Source of the DNA: Massilia sp. 9096
Lineage (GTDB): Bacteria; Pseudomonadota; Gammaproteobacteria; Burkholderiales; Burkholderiaceae_D
Direction of reading: 5' to 3'
DNA: 64,000 bases
NCBI RefSeq assembly: GCF_000745265.1
Contig: NZ_JQNN01000001.1
Location: forward strand, 1,984,001 to 2,048,000
The notes beneath the pieces are model-generated. The model was not told the DNA's origin, did not search any database, and saw only the letters and a program-made list of their open reading frames with translations. How positions within the stretch are numbered: the first letter of the stretch is position 1; the number at the start of each line of letters is the position of its first letter. Below, one piece after another: positions 53,898 to 63,241 of this stretch. The position numbers were made by a program, and so were the translations under genes.

Positions 53898-54467
53898 TTA
53901 TTCCATGATGCGGGTACGGTAGGTCGACACGGTCTTGATCGACAGCGAAAGCGCGTTGCCGATGTCCGAGACGGTCGCCCCCTTGGCCAGGCGCAGGAAC
54001 ACCTGGAATTCACGGTCGGACAGCTCGGTATGCAAAGCCGTGTTGGGGTCGCGGTCGAAGCTCTGGGCCAGCAGTTCGCCGACCTGGGAGCTGACGTAAC
54101 GGCGGCCCTGGAAGACGGTGCGCACTGCGGTCTTGAGCTCGTCGGCGTCGCATTCCTTGTTCAGGTAGCCGTTGGCGCCCATCTTGAACAGGTTCAGTGC
54201 GTACTGCTGGGCCGGATAGCCGGACAGGATCAGCACCGGCAGGTTGGGCTGGCCCTGGCGGATCGTGCGCAGGATGTCGATGCCGCTTTGGTCGGGCATC
54301 GCGATGTCCAACAGCAGCACGTCGCAAATCTCGCGACGCGCGATATCGAGGGCTTCACGCCCGGTAGCGCCTTCGGCGACGACTTCGAATTCGCCCGACG
54401 AAGAAAAAATCTGTTTGAATCCTGCTCGAACTATCTGGTGATCGTCACAAATGGCAACGCGTATCAT
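53898..54467 (-). CDS. NarL/FixJ-type response regulator, cut short by an in-frame stop
   Basis: The receiver domain (about 1-120) has acidic residues Asp8 and Asp9, phospho-acceptor Asp54 (LLLDIAMPD) and Lys104 (ECD-preceding NK). A LuxR-type helix-turn-helix follows (LSDREFQVFLRLAKG, then GNALSLSIKTVSTY). Translation stops at TAA (53898-53900) after IME. The same frame continues MGLQSNSDLTYYAMKNNLLD to a TGA at 53835-53837, so the ancestral gene was 210 codons plus stop. The lost 20 residues form the last helix of the domain, which helps dimerisation. A single change, AAA to TAA, explains it. The partner kinase gene follows. Confidence 0.75.
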   Translation of the reverse strand: MIRVAICDDHQIVRAGFKQIFSSSGEFEVVAEGATGREALDIARREICDVLLLDIAMPDQSGIDILRTIRQGQPNLPVLILSGYPAQQYALNLFKMGANGYLNKECDADELKTAVRTVFQGRRYVSSQVGELLAQSFDRDPNTALHTELSDREFQVFLRLAKGATVSDIGNALSLSIKTVSTYRTRIME

Positions 54468-54668
54468 TGTCTTCCCTTAAATTTTCCTGGTACAGGAAAG
54501 AGCTGAGGCTGACACCTCACACCCCCGTTAGGTCATGCGTTTGAGTCAGCGACATTCGCAAGTGACATTCTAGCACCTCCGAGGTGCAGAACAACAGGAG
54601 CACGAACGCCTGAGCTCGCCGAGACGCCCCGCAAACCTACGGTTTTCGAAGCGGCTCTTTAAGTTGAT

Positions 54669-55073
54669 TCAGGCGGCCTGGGAGCCGTGCTTGAGCAGGT
54701 CGAGGATCGCATGCAGCTCTTCGCGCAGCTGTTCGGGCGCGATGGTCGGCGCCGGCGGCGTGGGGGGTGCGACTTCGGCTTCTTCCACCGAAGCGCCTCG
54801 GCCGTCGAGGCGGTTGCGCGCGCCGCTGATGGTAAAGCCCTGCTCGTACAACAACTCGCGGATCCGGCGGATCAGCAACACCTCGTGATGCTGGTAATAG
54901 CGTCGGTTCCCACGGCGTTTGACAGGCTTAAGCTGGGTAAATTCCTGTTCCCAGTAACGCAATACATGCGGCTTGACCCCGCACAATTCACTGACTTCCC
55001 CGATCGTAAAATATCGCTTGGCCGGAATCGGCGGCAGCACGGTCAGTTCGGTCTTGTTCGGTCGGTCGGTCAT
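54669..55073 (-). CDS. MerR-family transcriptional regulator
   Basis: The 134-residue protein has a MerR winged-helix at the N-terminus: YFTIGEVSELCGVKPHVLRY and YWEQEFTQLKPVKRRGNRRYY. A short helical region follows, ending with LREELHAILDLLKHG. It lacks the cysteines of metal-sensing MerR members. This gene downstream of ihfA is a common arrangement in betaproteobacteria. It starts 17 bp after the ihfA stop on the same strand, so the two are probably cotranscribed. The effector is unknown. Confidence 0.9.
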   Translation of the reverse strand: MTDRPNKTELTVLPPIPAKRYFTIGEVSELCGVKPHVLRYWEQEFTQLKPVKRRGNRRYYQHHEVLLIRRIRELLYEQGFTISGARNRLDGRGASVEEAEVAPPTPPAPTIAPEQLREELHAILDLLKHGSQAA

Positions 55074-55090
55074 GGGTCGTTACGGGCTGG

Positions 55091-55516
55091 TCAGGCTGCA
55101 CGCGCCAGGGAATGGCTATCGGGGCTGTCCGGCTTGGCCGGATTCGCCTCTTCGACCATGCTTTTCAGCTTCTGGCTGGCGTGGAAGGTCACGACGCGGC
55201 GCGCCGTGATGGGGATTTCTTCCCCGGTTTTCGGGTTGCGGCCGGGACGCTGCGGCTTGTCGCGCAACTGGAAGTTGCCGAAGCCGGACAGCTTGACCGC
55301 CTCACCGCGCTCGAGCGCGTTGCGGATTTCGTCGAAGAAGGTTTCGACCATGTCCTTGGCTTCGCGCTTGTTCAGGCCGACCTGCTCGAACAGCAGCTCG
55401 GCCAGCTCCGCCTTGGTCAGGGTCGGCAACTCCTTTTGCGCTTCCTGACGTACCCGGTGGGCGGCCAGCGCCTCCTCGAGCACGGCAGAATTCAAGTCGT
55501 TGTTATTAATTTTCAT
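55091..55516 (-). CDS. ihfA: Integration host factor subunit alpha
   Basis: IHF-alpha pairs with IhfB to bend DNA at specific sites. The 141-residue protein contains the HU/IHF fold: [20 protein letters not shown], then [13 protein letters not shown], then [13 protein letters not shown] with the DNA-intercalating proline. The core starts near residue 33; the first 30 or so residues ([17 protein letters not shown]...) are longer than in E. coli IhfA. The ATG at 55516 has AGAGGG directly in front, which is close for a ribosome site. An alternative GTG lies inside the extension. Repeat copy B lies immediately upstream. Confidence 0.93.
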   Translation of the reverse strand: MKINNNDLNSAVLEEALAAHRVRQEAQKELPTLTKAELAELLFEQVGLNKREAKDMVETFFDEIRNALERGEAVKLSGFGNFQLRDKPQRPGRNPKTGEEIPITARRVVTFHASQKLKSMVEEANPAKPDSPDSHSLARAA

Positions 55517-55528
55517 CCCTCTATCGGT

Positions 55529-55647
55529 GGGAGCTCGATAAACCTGCTGCGCGTTGCATTTCGGGTCTGCGATGCTCACCGTACCGTAAGTACGGTTGCG
55601 CTTCTCAACCCGAACTGCGGCCGCTCGCGACGGTTTCTCGATGCTCC
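55529..55647 (+). repeat. Palindromic repeat family 1, copy B
   Basis: The copy starts GGGAGCTCGATAAACC and ends GGTTTCTCGATGCTCC, with outer arms pairing over about 14 positions. The central hairpin is ACCGTAC-CGTAA-GTACGGT at 55578-55596. Inner arms TTCGGGT and ACCCGAA pair. It sits between pheT and ihfA on the operon strand. Compare copies at 3070-3148 and 46598-46732. Confidence 0.8.
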
Positions 55648-55680
55648 GTTACGCACGTAGCCTTTCGGCCAGCGACGTTT

Positions 55681-58107
55681 TTAACCACGGAGTTTGGCAC
55701 CGTGTTTTTGTTGCGCGGCAGCAGCGATCGCGGCCATGATTGCGTCCACGGATTCGTCCTGCAGCGTCGATTGAGTATCTTGCAAGCTAAAGCGGAAAGC
55801 AAGACTTTTTTCATCCTGCTCCAACCCTTTGCCGCGGTATTCGTCAAACAAAACAACGGCTTGCACGAGATTGCCGTTGGCGTTCGACGCCAGCTCATTG
55901 TTAAATGCATCGAGCAAGGCTTGGGCCGGAACGTCCTGCTTCACCACCAGCGCCAGGTCGCGCGTGGCGCCCGGGAACTTGGAAATCTCGGTGTAGCGCG
56001 GCAGCGCGCGCGCGCGCAAGGCATCGGCGTCGACTTCGAACAGCACCGGCGCTTGCGGCAGCTCGTACTTTTGCAGCCAGCGCGGGTGCAGCTCGCCGAC
56101 GAAGCCGATCTGCTCGCCGTCCAGCACGACCGCGGCGCAGCGGCCGGGGTGCAGCGCCGGGTGCTCGGTCTTCTCGAAGCGCAGCTGGCGCGGTGCGAAC
56201 AGCGCTTCCAGGTCGCCCTTGACGTCGAAGAAGTCGACGGCGCGGCTGGCCATGCCCCACTGCTCGTCGGACGCCGGACCATAGGCGATCGCGGCGACGC
56301 GCTTGGGCTGGTCGAAGCCGGCGACCGCGAGCGGGCCGTCCTGCGCCTGCGGATTGCGCAGGAACACGCCGCCGACTTCGAACACGCGCACGCGGCCGGC
56401 CTTTCGGTTCAGGTTGTAGCGCACGTTGGCGACCAGGCTGCCGACCAGCGTCGAGCGCATCACGCTCATCTGGCTGGCGATCGGGTTCTGCAGGCGGATC
56501 GGATCGACGTTGTTGGCGAAGTCCGCCTCCCAAGCCTGCTCGACGAAGCTCATGTTGACGACTTCCTGGTAGCCCAGGTCGGCGAGCTGATGACGGATCG
56601 CAAACAGCGAGCGGGTGTTTTCCGGCTCGATCAGCATCGCGCTCGGCGCGACCGGCGGCAAGGTCGGGATGTTCTCGAAACCGTAGACGCGCGCGACTTC
56701 CTCGATCAGGTCTTCCTCGATCTCGATGTCGAAGCGGTACGAGGGCGAGGTCACGAAAAACTTGCCCGGCTCCTGGGTGAACGGCAGGCGCAGGCGCGTG
56801 AAGATGTCGGCGATCTGGGCGTCGCTCAGCGCCACGCCGATGACCTTGGCGGCGCGCTCGGTGCGCAGCATCACGGGCTGACGCTGCGGCAGATTGGCGA
56901 TCTGGTCGTCGATCGGGCCGACCAGGGTCTCCGGCGTGCCGCAGATCTCGTTGATTAGCGAGGTGATGCGCTCGATGTGATCGACCGTGGTTGCATAATC
57001 GACGCCGCGCTCGAAACGGTGCGCGGCATCGGTCGAGAAATTGTAGCGGCGCGCACGGCCCTGGATCGCGTTCGGCCACCAGAATGCGGCTTCCAGGTAG
57101 ATGTCGGTCGTGTCGAGCGTGACGGCGGTCGAGTCGCCGCCCATGATGCCGGCGAGCGATTCGATCTCTTTCTCGTCAGCGATGACGCCGACCCATTCGT
57201 CGACCTCGACAGTGTTGCCGTTGAGCAGCTTGAGCGATTCGCCCTTGCGGCCCCAGCGCACGTCCAGGCTGCCGTGGATCTTGGCCAGATCAAACACGTG
57301 CGACGGACGGCCCACTTCCAGCATGACGTAGTTCGAGATGTCGACCAGGGCCGACACCGAACGCTGGCCGCTGCGCTCCAGGCGGCGCTTCATCCATTCC
57401 GGCGTCGCGGCGCGCGCGTTCAGGCCGCGGATCACGCGGCCGGTGAAGCGCCCGCACAGGTCCGGCGCCGAAATCTTGGCCGGCAGGATTTCGTCGGTGC
57501 TCACAGCCACCTGACGGAAAGACGGCAGGCTCATCGGCGTGCCGGTGAGCGCGCTGACTTCGCGCGCCACACCCAGCACCGACAGGCAGTCCGCCTTGTT
57601 CGGGGTCAGCTTGATCGTGAATTTCAGGTCGTTCAGGCCCAGGTAATCGCGGATGTTCTGGCCGACCGGCGCGTCTTCCGGCAGCTCCATCAGGCCGCTG
57701 CCCTCTTCCGAGATCTTCAGTTCCTTGGCCGAACACATCATGCCTTGCGACTCGACGCCGCGCAGCTTGCCCAGCTTGATCTCGAACGGCTTGCCGTCCG
57801 CGCCCGGGGGCAGGACGGCGCCGACCTTGGCGCAGATCGCCTTCATGCCGGCGCGCACGTTGGGGGCGCCGCAGACGATGTTGAGCAGCGTACCGGTGCC
57901 GGCGTCGACCTGGCAGACGTTCAGGCGATCGGCGTTCGGGTGCTTGACCACTTCCTTGACTTCGGCCACCACCACGTTCGAGAACGGCGGCGCCACGGCC
58001 TCGACTTCTTCGACCTCGAGGCCAGACATCGTCAACAGGTGGGCCAGTTCGTCCGAATTGATCTTCGGATCGACCATGGAACGGAGCCAGTTTTCGGAAA
58101 ATTGCAT
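55681..58107 (-). CDS. pheT: Phenylalanine--tRNA ligase beta subunit
   Basis: The 808-residue beta subunit pairs with PheS to form the tetrameric enzyme that charges tRNA-Phe. It has an N-terminal EMAPII-like tRNA-binding domain ([20 protein letters not shown]), the B3/B4 editing domain, the B5 domain, the catalytic-like B6/B7 part and a C-terminal ferredoxin-fold anticodon-binding domain ([20 protein letters not shown]). The ATG at 58107 begins [14 protein letters not shown], the usual start. It follows pheS by 34 bp. A repeat follows before ihfA. Confidence 0.97.
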   Translation of the reverse strand: MQFSENWLRSMVDPKINSDELAHLLTMSGLEVEEVEAVAPPFSNVVVAEVKEVVKHPNADRLNVCQVDAGTGTLLNIVCGAPNVRAGMKAICAKVGAVLPPGADGKPFEIKLGKLRGVESQGMMCSAKELKISEEGSGLMELPEDAPVGQNIRDYLGLNDLKFTIKLTPNKADCLSVLGVAREVSALTGTPMSLPSFRQVAVSTDEILPAKISAPDLCGRFTGRVIRGLNARAATPEWMKRRLERSGQRSVSALVDISNYVMLEVGRPSHVFDLAKIHGSLDVRWGRKGESLKLLNGNTVEVDEWVGVIADEKEIESLAGIMGGDSTAVTLDTTDIYLEAAFWWPNAIQGRARRYNFSTDAAHRFERGVDYATTVDHIERITSLINEICGTPETLVGPIDDQIANLPQRQPVMLRTERAAKVIGVALSDAQIADIFTRLRLPFTQEPGKFFVTSPSYRFDIEIEEDLIEEVARVYGFENIPTLPPVAPSAMLIEPENTRSLFAIRHQLADLGYQEVVNMSFVEQAWEADFANNVDPIRLQNPIASQMSVMRSTLVGSLVANVRYNLNRKAGRVRVFEVGGVFLRNPQAQDGPLAVAGFDQPKRVAAIAYGPASDEQWGMASRAVDFFDVKGDLEALFAPRQLRFEKTEHPALHPGRCAAVVLDGEQIGFVGELHPRWLQKYELPQAPVLFEVDADALRARALPRYTEISKFPGATRDLALVVKQDVPAQALLDAFNNELASNANGNLVQAVVLFDEYRGKGLEQDEKSLAFRFSLQDTQSTLQDESVDAIMAAIAAAAQQKHGAKLRG

Positions 58108-58141
58108 ATTCGTTTGCCTTGTTGGGTTCGCGTTGTTCTTA

Positions 58142-59173
58142 TTAGTTGAACTGCTTCAGGAAGCGCAGGTCGCCCTCGTAGAAGAGACGAAGGTCGTTGA
58201 TGCCGTAACGCAGCATGGTCAGGCGCTCCAGGCCGGAACCGAACGCGAAGCCGATGAATTTTTCCGGGTCCAGGCCGAAATTGCGCACGACGGTCGGATG
58301 CACCTGGCCGGCGCCCGAGACTTCCAGCCAACGGCCCTTGAGCGGACCGGAACCGAAGGCGATATCGATCTCGGCCGACGGCTCGGTGAATGGGAAGTAC
58401 GACGGGCGGAAGCGCACTTGCAGGTCGTCGGTCTCGAAGAAGGCCTTGACGAAATTCAGGTAGACGCCCTTCAGGTCGGCGAAGCTGATGTCTTCGCCGA
58501 TCCACAGGCCTTCGACCTGGTGGAACATCGGCGAGTGGGTGGCATCGCTGTCGACGCGGTAGGTGCGGCCCGGCGCGATCACCTTGATCGGCGGCGTATG
58601 CGTGCGCGCGTAGCGCACCTGCATCGGGCTGGTGTGGGTGCGCAGCAGCAGCGGCTTGCCGGTGCTGTCGTTGCCTTCGATATAGAAGGTGTCCTGCATC
58701 GAACGGGCCGGATGGTTTTCCGGGCTGTTCAGTGCGGTGAAATTGGTCCAGTCGGTCTCGATTTCCGGGCCGTCGGCCACGTCGAAACCGATCGAGCGGA
58801 AGATCTGCTCGACGCGCTCCCAGCTGCGCATGACAGGATGGATGCCGCCGATCGAGCGGCCACGGCCCGGCAGGGTGACGTCGATGCTTTCCGCATTCAG
58901 GCGCGCCAGCAGCTGGGCATTGGCCAGCGCCTCGCGGCGAGCCGTCAACGCCTGTTCGATTTTTTCTTTGGCGGCGTTGATCAAGGCGCCCTGCGCCTTG
59001 CGCTGTTCGGGGTCGAGCTTGCCGAGGCCCTTCATCAGGTCGGTCACCTGGCCGGTCTTGCCGAGGTATTTCGCTTTTGCGTTTTCCAGCGCGGCTGCGT
59101 CTTGTGCGGCGCCAAAGTCCGACTGTGCCGAAACGACGAGTTCTTCGAGCGCGGGTTGTGCTTGCGGATCCAT
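58142..59173 (-). CDS. pheS: Phenylalanine--tRNA ligase alpha subunit
   Basis: The 343-residue alpha subunit carries the class II synthetase active site. A coiled coil at the N-terminus is followed by motif 2 ([16 protein letters not shown]) and motif 3 ([17 protein letters not shown]). [14 protein letters not shown] near the middle is also typical. The ATG at 59173 begins the family N-terminus ([13 protein letters not shown]); the frame is open upstream, but that part does not match. It lies 161 bp after rplT, with a terminator-like hairpin between. Confidence 0.97.
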   Translation of the reverse strand: MDPQAQPALEELVVSAQSDFGAAQDAAALENAKAKYLGKTGQVTDLMKGLGKLDPEQRKAQGALINAAKEKIEQALTARREALANAQLLARLNAESIDVTLPGRGRSIGGIHPVMRSWERVEQIFRSIGFDVADGPEIETDWTNFTALNSPENHPARSMQDTFYIEGNDSTGKPLLLRTHTSPMQVRYARTHTPPIKVIAPGRTYRVDSDATHSPMFHQVEGLWIGEDISFADLKGVYLNFVKAFFETDDLQVRFRPSYFPFTEPSAEIDIAFGSGPLKGRWLEVSGAGQVHPTVVRNFGLDPEKFIGFAFGSGLERLTMLRYGINDLRLFYEGDLRFLKQFN

Positions 59174-59238
59174 GCTTGTTCTGTTCCTGTTTTGAGGGCG
59201 CGGCTCATCGAGCCAACTGGGCGATCGGCGCCACAATC

Positions 59239-59275
59239 AAAAACGGGGCATAAGGTGATTAACCCTCTGCCCCGT
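59239..59275 (-). terminator. Rho-independent terminator/attenuator between rplT and pheS
   Basis: On the minus strand ACGGGGCA (59275-59268) pairs with TGCCCCGT (59250-59243) around a 17-base loop and is followed by a run of T (59243-59239). It precedes pheS by about 65 nt. It may end rpmI-rplT transcripts or act as an attenuator. No ATG-led leader peptide rich in phenylalanine codons is visible before it. Confidence 0.75.
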
Positions 59276-59333
59276 CCTTTTTGCGCCCGGCGATGGCCGG
59301 GCGCTGTACTGCTGTGCAGTTCGCTCGCTTGAA

Positions 59334-59696
59334 TTAAGCGGCAGCGACTTGCGCCTTGACGGTGTTCACGATAGCGGCAAATGCCGGCTTGTCGTTCACA
59401 GCCATGTCGGCCAGGACTTTACGGTCCAGTTCAATCGCGGCTTTCTTCAGGCCGTTCATGAATACGCTGTAGGTCATGCCGTGCGAACGCGAAGCCGCGT
59501 TGATACGGGTGATCCACAGTGCGCGGAAAACGCGCTTCTTGTTGCGGCGGTCGCGGTATGCGTACTGGCCAGCGCGCATGACGGCTTGCTTGGCAATACG
59601 GAATACTTTGCTGCGGCGGCCACGATAGCCTTTGGCAAGCTCAAGAACCTTCTTGTGACGGGCACGTGCAGTAACCCCACGTTTTACTCGAGGCAT
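59334..59696 (-). CDS. rplT: 50S ribosomal protein L20
   Basis: The 120-residue basic protein binds 23S rRNA early in assembly. [20 protein letters not shown] at the N-terminus and [20 protein letters not shown] near the C-terminus are typical of L20. Length fits the family (about 118-120). It follows rpmI by 20 bp. In many bacteria L20 represses its own operon; I could not identify the pseudoknot here. Confidence 0.98.
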   Translation of the reverse strand: MPRVKRGVTARARHKKVLELAKGYRGRRSKVFRIAKQAVMRAGQYAYRDRRNKKRVFRALWITRINAASRSHGMTYSVFMNGLKKAAIELDRKVLADMAVNDKPAFAAIVNTVKAQVAAA

Positions 59697-59716
59697 ATTC
59701 GCTCCTTAGTGTGAGA

Positions 59717-59917
59717 TTAGACGGCCGACGGCATCATGCGGTAGACGCTGGTGACGTCCGACGCATTGATGTTACGGGTGCCACGCAGCTGGCGCTTGTT
59801 TTTGGTGGTCTTCTTGGTCAGGATGTGACGCTTGAACGCCATACCCGATTTGACGGTACCACCCGGACGCACGCGAAAACGCTTCTTCGCGGAGCTTTTG
59901 GTTTTCATTTTCGGCAT
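59717..59917 (-). CDS. rpmI: 50S ribosomal protein L35
   Basis: The 66-residue basic protein begins [20 protein letters not shown], the standard L35 N-terminus, which fixes the start at 59917 rather than at the in-frame ATG two codons upstream (59923). It continues [20 protein letters not shown]. It is the first gene of the rpmI-rplT-pheS-pheT-ihfA run, preceded by a promoter candidate at 60069-60077. Confidence 0.97.
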   Translation of the reverse strand: MPKMKTKSSAKKRFRVRPGGTVKSGMAFKRHILTKKTTKNKRQLRGTRNINASDVTSVYRMMPSAV

Positions 59918-60068
59918 AGTCATCTGCCCTTTTATGGACAGCCTCATATGTAACAGGATTGCAGGTGGCAGCAACGCTGCTCTTGGATGCCTGCTTTCAC
60001 TTGTTTCTGCAGCAGAAGCGAGTCCACTACAGTCTTGCAGCCCGCATCATGAGACACGGGAACCGAGG

Positions 60069-60077
60069 ATTCTAGCA
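60069..60077 (-). promoter_or_regulatory. Extended -10 promoter element for rpmI-rplT
   Basis: On the minus strand the sequence TGCTAGAAT gives an extended -10 element (TGnTAGAAT). The -35 region is weak, as is usual with this promoter type. A start near 60062 would give an about 145-nt leader before rpmI. It lies downstream of the infC terminator, so it would drive rpmI independently of thrS-infC. Confidence 0.55.
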
Positions 60078-60155
60078 CAGTTTTCATAAAATGTGCCCCC
60101 TCGGAGACTGCCCGGCGACACCGGACGGTGCCGGACGTTAAGAATATTCAAGGCG

Positions 60156-60206
60156 AAAAGGGTCGAGCCCGGGCCGCAGGACGCACCTGGGACCCGGGCT
60201 CGACCC
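60156..60206 (-). terminator. Strong Rho-independent terminator after infC
   Basis: On the minus strand a 14-bp perfect stem, GGGTCGAGCCCGGG (60206-60193) with CCCGGGCTCGACCC (60173-60160), is followed by TTTT (60159-60156). It lies 64 bp after the infC stop codon. Confidence 0.85.
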
Positions 60207-60269
60207 GGCTCGACTGTCACGACCGGCGCGCCGCCCGTTGGGCAAGCGCGCGCGAGGCGAAGCGAAGAA

Positions 60270-60794
60270 TTACTTCTTCTTCTTGGGCGCGACCACCATG
60301 ATCATCTGGCGGCCTTCCAGTTTCGGGAACTGCTCGACCTGGCCATACGGCTCGAGGTCGCCGCGCAGGCGTTCCAGCATGCGTGCGCCGATATCCTGGT
60401 GGGCCATCTCGCGGCCACGGAAACGCAGCGTGATCTTGGTCTTGTCGCCTTCTTCCAGGAACTTGATCAGGTTACGCAGCTTGATGCTGTAGTCACCTTC
60501 GTCGGTACCCGGACGGAATTTGATCTCCTTGACCTGGATGATCTTCTGCTTCAGCTTCGCTTCGTGCGCTTTCTTCTGTTCCGAATACTTGAACTTGCCG
60601 TAGTCCATCAAACGGCACACCGGCGGGACCGCGTTCGGCGCGATCTCCACCAGGTCGACGTTCGCTTCTTCAGCCAGACGAAACGCCTCGGCCAGGCTCA
60701 CAATGCCCAGCGGCTCGTTGTCCACCCCGTTCAGACGCATTTCCGGGTGGGTGATTTCGCCATTGATGCGATTCTGCGACTTGTCAGTAGCTAT
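60270..60794 (-). CDS. infC: Translation initiation factor IF-3, AUA start
   Basis: IF-3 binds the 30S subunit and rejects incorrect initiation. The full frame from 60794 gives 174 residues: [20 protein letters not shown] onward, then [20 protein letters not shown], and a C-terminal APKKKK. The first ATG in this frame (60740) would remove 18 conserved residues. AAGGA (60805-60801) lies six bases before ATA at 60794-60792, so the start codon is ATA. Rare AUU/AUA starts on infC are known to allow IF-3 to limit its own synthesis. It starts 63 bp after thrS. Confidence 0.93.
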   Translation of the reverse strand: MATDKSQNRINGEITHPEMRLNGVDNEPLGIVSLAEAFRLAEEANVDLVEIAPNAVPPVCRLMDYGKFKYSEQKKAHEAKLKQKIIQVKEIKFRPGTDEGDYSIKLRNLIKFLEEGDKTKITLRFRGREMAHQDIGARMLERLRGDLEPYGQVEQFPKLEGRQMIMVVAPKKKK

Positions 60795-60857
60795 GTTGTT
60801 TCCTTTGAAAGTTAGGTAAATAGGGCCGTCTCAAGGCGAACCATGCAGGTTCTACGC

Positions 60858-62768
60858 TTACTTCGCCTTGGTTGCCACCTCGCCTTGGAGGCGCTCCAGC
60901 AATGCATCGATCGACATCACGCCGAGGTCGACATTGCCACGTGCACGAACGGCCACAGTATTGGCATCCCGTTCCTTGTCGCCAACAACCAGTATGTACG
61001 GCAGTTTTTGGACGGAGTGCTCGCGAATTTTATAGGTAATCTTCTCATTCCGCAAATCAGCGTGAACACGCAGTCCGGCCGCCTTGAGCTTGGCTTCGAT
61101 CTGTTTCACGTAGTCAGCTTGCGCATCGGAAATATTCAAGATTGCGACCTGGACCGGCGCCAGCCACAGCGGCAGCGCGCCCGCGTAGTTCTCGATCAGG
61201 ATGCCGATGAAACGCTCCATCGAACCGACGATCGCACGGTGCAGCATCACCGGCACCTTGCGGGTGTTGTCTTCGGCGACGTACTCGGCGCCCAGGCGGC
61301 CCGGCATCGAGAAGTCGACCTGCATGGTACCGACCTGCCACGGACGGCCCAGGCTGTCCTTCAGGTGGTACTCGATCTTCGGGCCGTAAAAGGCGCCCTC
61401 GCCCGGCAGTTCGGTCCACTCGACGCCGCAGCCGCGCAGCGCGGAGCGCAGCGCCTCCTCGGCCTGGTCCCAGACTTCGTCCGAGCCGATGCGGTTTTCC
61501 GGGCGCAGCGCGATCTTGACGTCGATGTTTTCGAAGCCGAAGTCGGTGTACACCTGCATCGCCTGCGCGTGGAAAGCCACCACTTCCGGCGCAATCTGCT
61601 CTTCGGTGCAGAAGACGTGACCGTCGTCCTGGGTGAAGCCGCGCACACGCATCAGGCCGTGCAGCGCACCCGACGATTCATTGCGGTGGCACTGGCCGAA
61701 CTCGCCGTAGCGCAGCGGCAGGTCGCGGTACGAGCGCAGGCCGGCGTTATAGATCTGCACGTGGCCCGGGCAATTCATCGGCTTGAGCGCGTAGGTGCGG
61801 TTTTCGGACTCGGTCGTGAACATGTTTTCACGATAATTGTCCCAGTGACCGGTCTTCTTCCACAGGCTGACGTCGATGATCTGCGGCGCCTTGACTTCGT
61901 TGTAGCCGGTGATCTGGTAGGTCTTGCGCATGTATTGCTCGACCTGCTGCCAGATGGTCCAGCCCTTCGGGTGCCAGAAGATCAGGCCCGGCGCTTCTTC
62001 CTGGAAGTGGAACAGATCGAGTTGCTTGCCGAGCTTGCGGTGGTCGCGCTTTTCGGCTTCCTCGAGCATGTGCAGGTACTGCTCCTGCTCTTCCTTCTTG
62101 GCCCAGGCGGTGCCGTAGATACGCTGCAGCATCTCGTTCTTGGCGTCGCCGCGCCAGTAGGCGCCGGCCAGCTTCATCAGCTTGAACACTTTCAGCTTGC
62201 CGGTCGACGGCACGTGCGGGCCGCGGCACAGGTCGGTAAAGCCGCCTTCCGAATACAGCGACACGTCCTCGCCCGCCGGGATCGAGGCGATGATCTCGGC
62301 CTTGTAGTCTTCGCCGATCGACTTGAAGTAGGCCACGGCCTCGTCGCGCGGCAGCACCTTGCGGGTGACCGGCTCGTCCTTCTTGGCCAGCTCGGCCATT
62401 TTCTTTTCGATCTTTTGCAGGTCTTCCGGCGTGAACGGGCGCTTGTACGAGAAGTCGTAATAGAAACCGTTGTCGATCGTCGGGCCGATCGTGACCTGGG
62501 CTTCCGGGAACAGTTCCTTGACGGCGTAGGCCAGCAGGTGGGCGGTCGAGTGGCGGATCACGTCCAGGCCTTCGGGATCCTTGTCGGTGACGATCGCCAG
62601 GTCGGCGTCGCTCTCGATCAGGAACGAGGTGTCGACCACCTTGCCGTCGACCTTGCCGGCCAGCGCCGCCTTGGCCAGGCTCGGGGCGATACTCTGCGCC
62701 ACCTGGGCGACCGTGACCGGGCCTTCGAATTGACGGCTGGAGCCGTCGGGGAGCCGCACGTTCAGCAT
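60858..62768 (-). CDS. thrS: Threonine--tRNA ligase
   Basis: The 636-residue class II synthetase has an N-terminal TGS domain ([19 protein letters not shown]), an editing domain with [11 protein letters not shown], a catalytic core with [10 protein letters not shown] and [20 protein letters not shown], and a C-terminal anticodon-binding domain ([19 protein letters not shown]). Zinc-binding Cys and His are present. The ATG at 62768 is chosen because GGAG lies six bases upstream; the in-frame ATG at 62780 overlaps that site. It is the first gene of the leftward translation cluster; the tRNA-Val lies upstream on the same strand. Confidence 0.97.
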   Translation of the reverse strand: MLNVRLPDGSSRQFEGPVTVAQVAQSIAPSLAKAALAGKVDGKVVDTSFLIESDADLAIVTDKDPEGLDVIRHSTAHLLAYAVKELFPEAQVTIGPTIDNGFYYDFSYKRPFTPEDLQKIEKKMAELAKKDEPVTRKVLPRDEAVAYFKSIGEDYKAEIIASIPAGEDVSLYSEGGFTDLCRGPHVPSTGKLKVFKLMKLAGAYWRGDAKNEMLQRIYGTAWAKKEEQEQYLHMLEEAEKRDHRKLGKQLDLFHFQEEAPGLIFWHPKGWTIWQQVEQYMRKTYQITGYNEVKAPQIIDVSLWKKTGHWDNYRENMFTTESENRTYALKPMNCPGHVQIYNAGLRSYRDLPLRYGEFGQCHRNESSGALHGLMRVRGFTQDDGHVFCTEEQIAPEVVAFHAQAMQVYTDFGFENIDVKIALRPENRIGSDEVWDQAEEALRSALRGCGVEWTELPGEGAFYGPKIEYHLKDSLGRPWQVGTMQVDFSMPGRLGAEYVAEDNTRKVPVMLHRAIVGSMERFIGILIENYAGALPLWLAPVQVAILNISDAQADYVKQIEAKLKAAGLRVHADLRNEKITYKIREHSVQKLPYILVVGDKERDANTVAVRARGNVDLGVMSIDALLERLQGEVATKAK

Positions 62769-62838
62769 ATTGATCTCCATGTCGGCGTGTTCTTCGCCAG
62801 TGAGTATTAAAAAAATTGAAATATAAAGAGTCGGGACG

Positions 62839-62862
62839 AAAAAAAACGCGCACCAGGCGCGT
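62839..62862 (-). terminator. Terminator following tRNA-Val
   Basis: On the minus strand ACGCGC pairs with GCGCGT around a five-base loop and is followed by eight T (62846-62839). On the plus strand the same stem is followed by TTTC, so it may work weakly in both directions. It separates the tRNA from thrS. Confidence 0.8.
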
Positions 62863-62995
62863 TTCTTTCAGTGTTGTCGATCGATTGTTTACGACAAAAG
62901 CACACCGTACCGCGTCTAGCGATTCCCCCACAACATCGTTGTAGTTCGCGGTGTCATAACCGTACTGTGCCTTTCTCGCTCTTACAAAAGTATTC

Positions 62996-63072
62996 TGGTG
63001 GGCGGTGCAGAATTCGAATCTGCGACCCCTTGGATGTCGACCAAGTATTCTAACCAGCTGAACTAACCGCCC
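62996..63072 (-). tRNA. tRNA-Val (anticodon GAC) with C33
   Basis: The 77-nt gene folds as a tRNA: acceptor GGGCGGT/ACCGCCC, D arm GTTC/GAAT, anticodon stem CTTGG/CCAAG, T arm GCAGA-TTCGAAT-TCTGC, discriminator A and an encoded CCA. The seven-base anticodon loop is TCGACAT, giving anticodon GAC for Val codons GUC and GUU. Position 33 is C rather than the nearly universal U. The D arm and variable region (GTTCAGCTGGTTAGAATAC, GGGTCG) look like tRNA-Asp. Confidence 0.88.
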
Positions 63073-63241
63073 GTGTCCGAACATTATAGTGAGTTGGCGC
63101 CGCTTATGCAAGGCACGTCCGTGTTCCGCCGTGGAATCAGGTGCATGTTCATAAAGTCAGCAAAATCAGACAATAGAATCGGAAAATTCAGCAATAAAAT
63201 AATTTCCTCAGTATAATCAACAAAAACAATCCAGCCTACCC

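Noticed and set aside
62996..63072. tRNA-Asp
   Set aside because: The D arm is Asp-like, but the seven-base loop between paired CTTGG and CCAAG places GAC, not GTC, as anticodon, and the discriminator is A.
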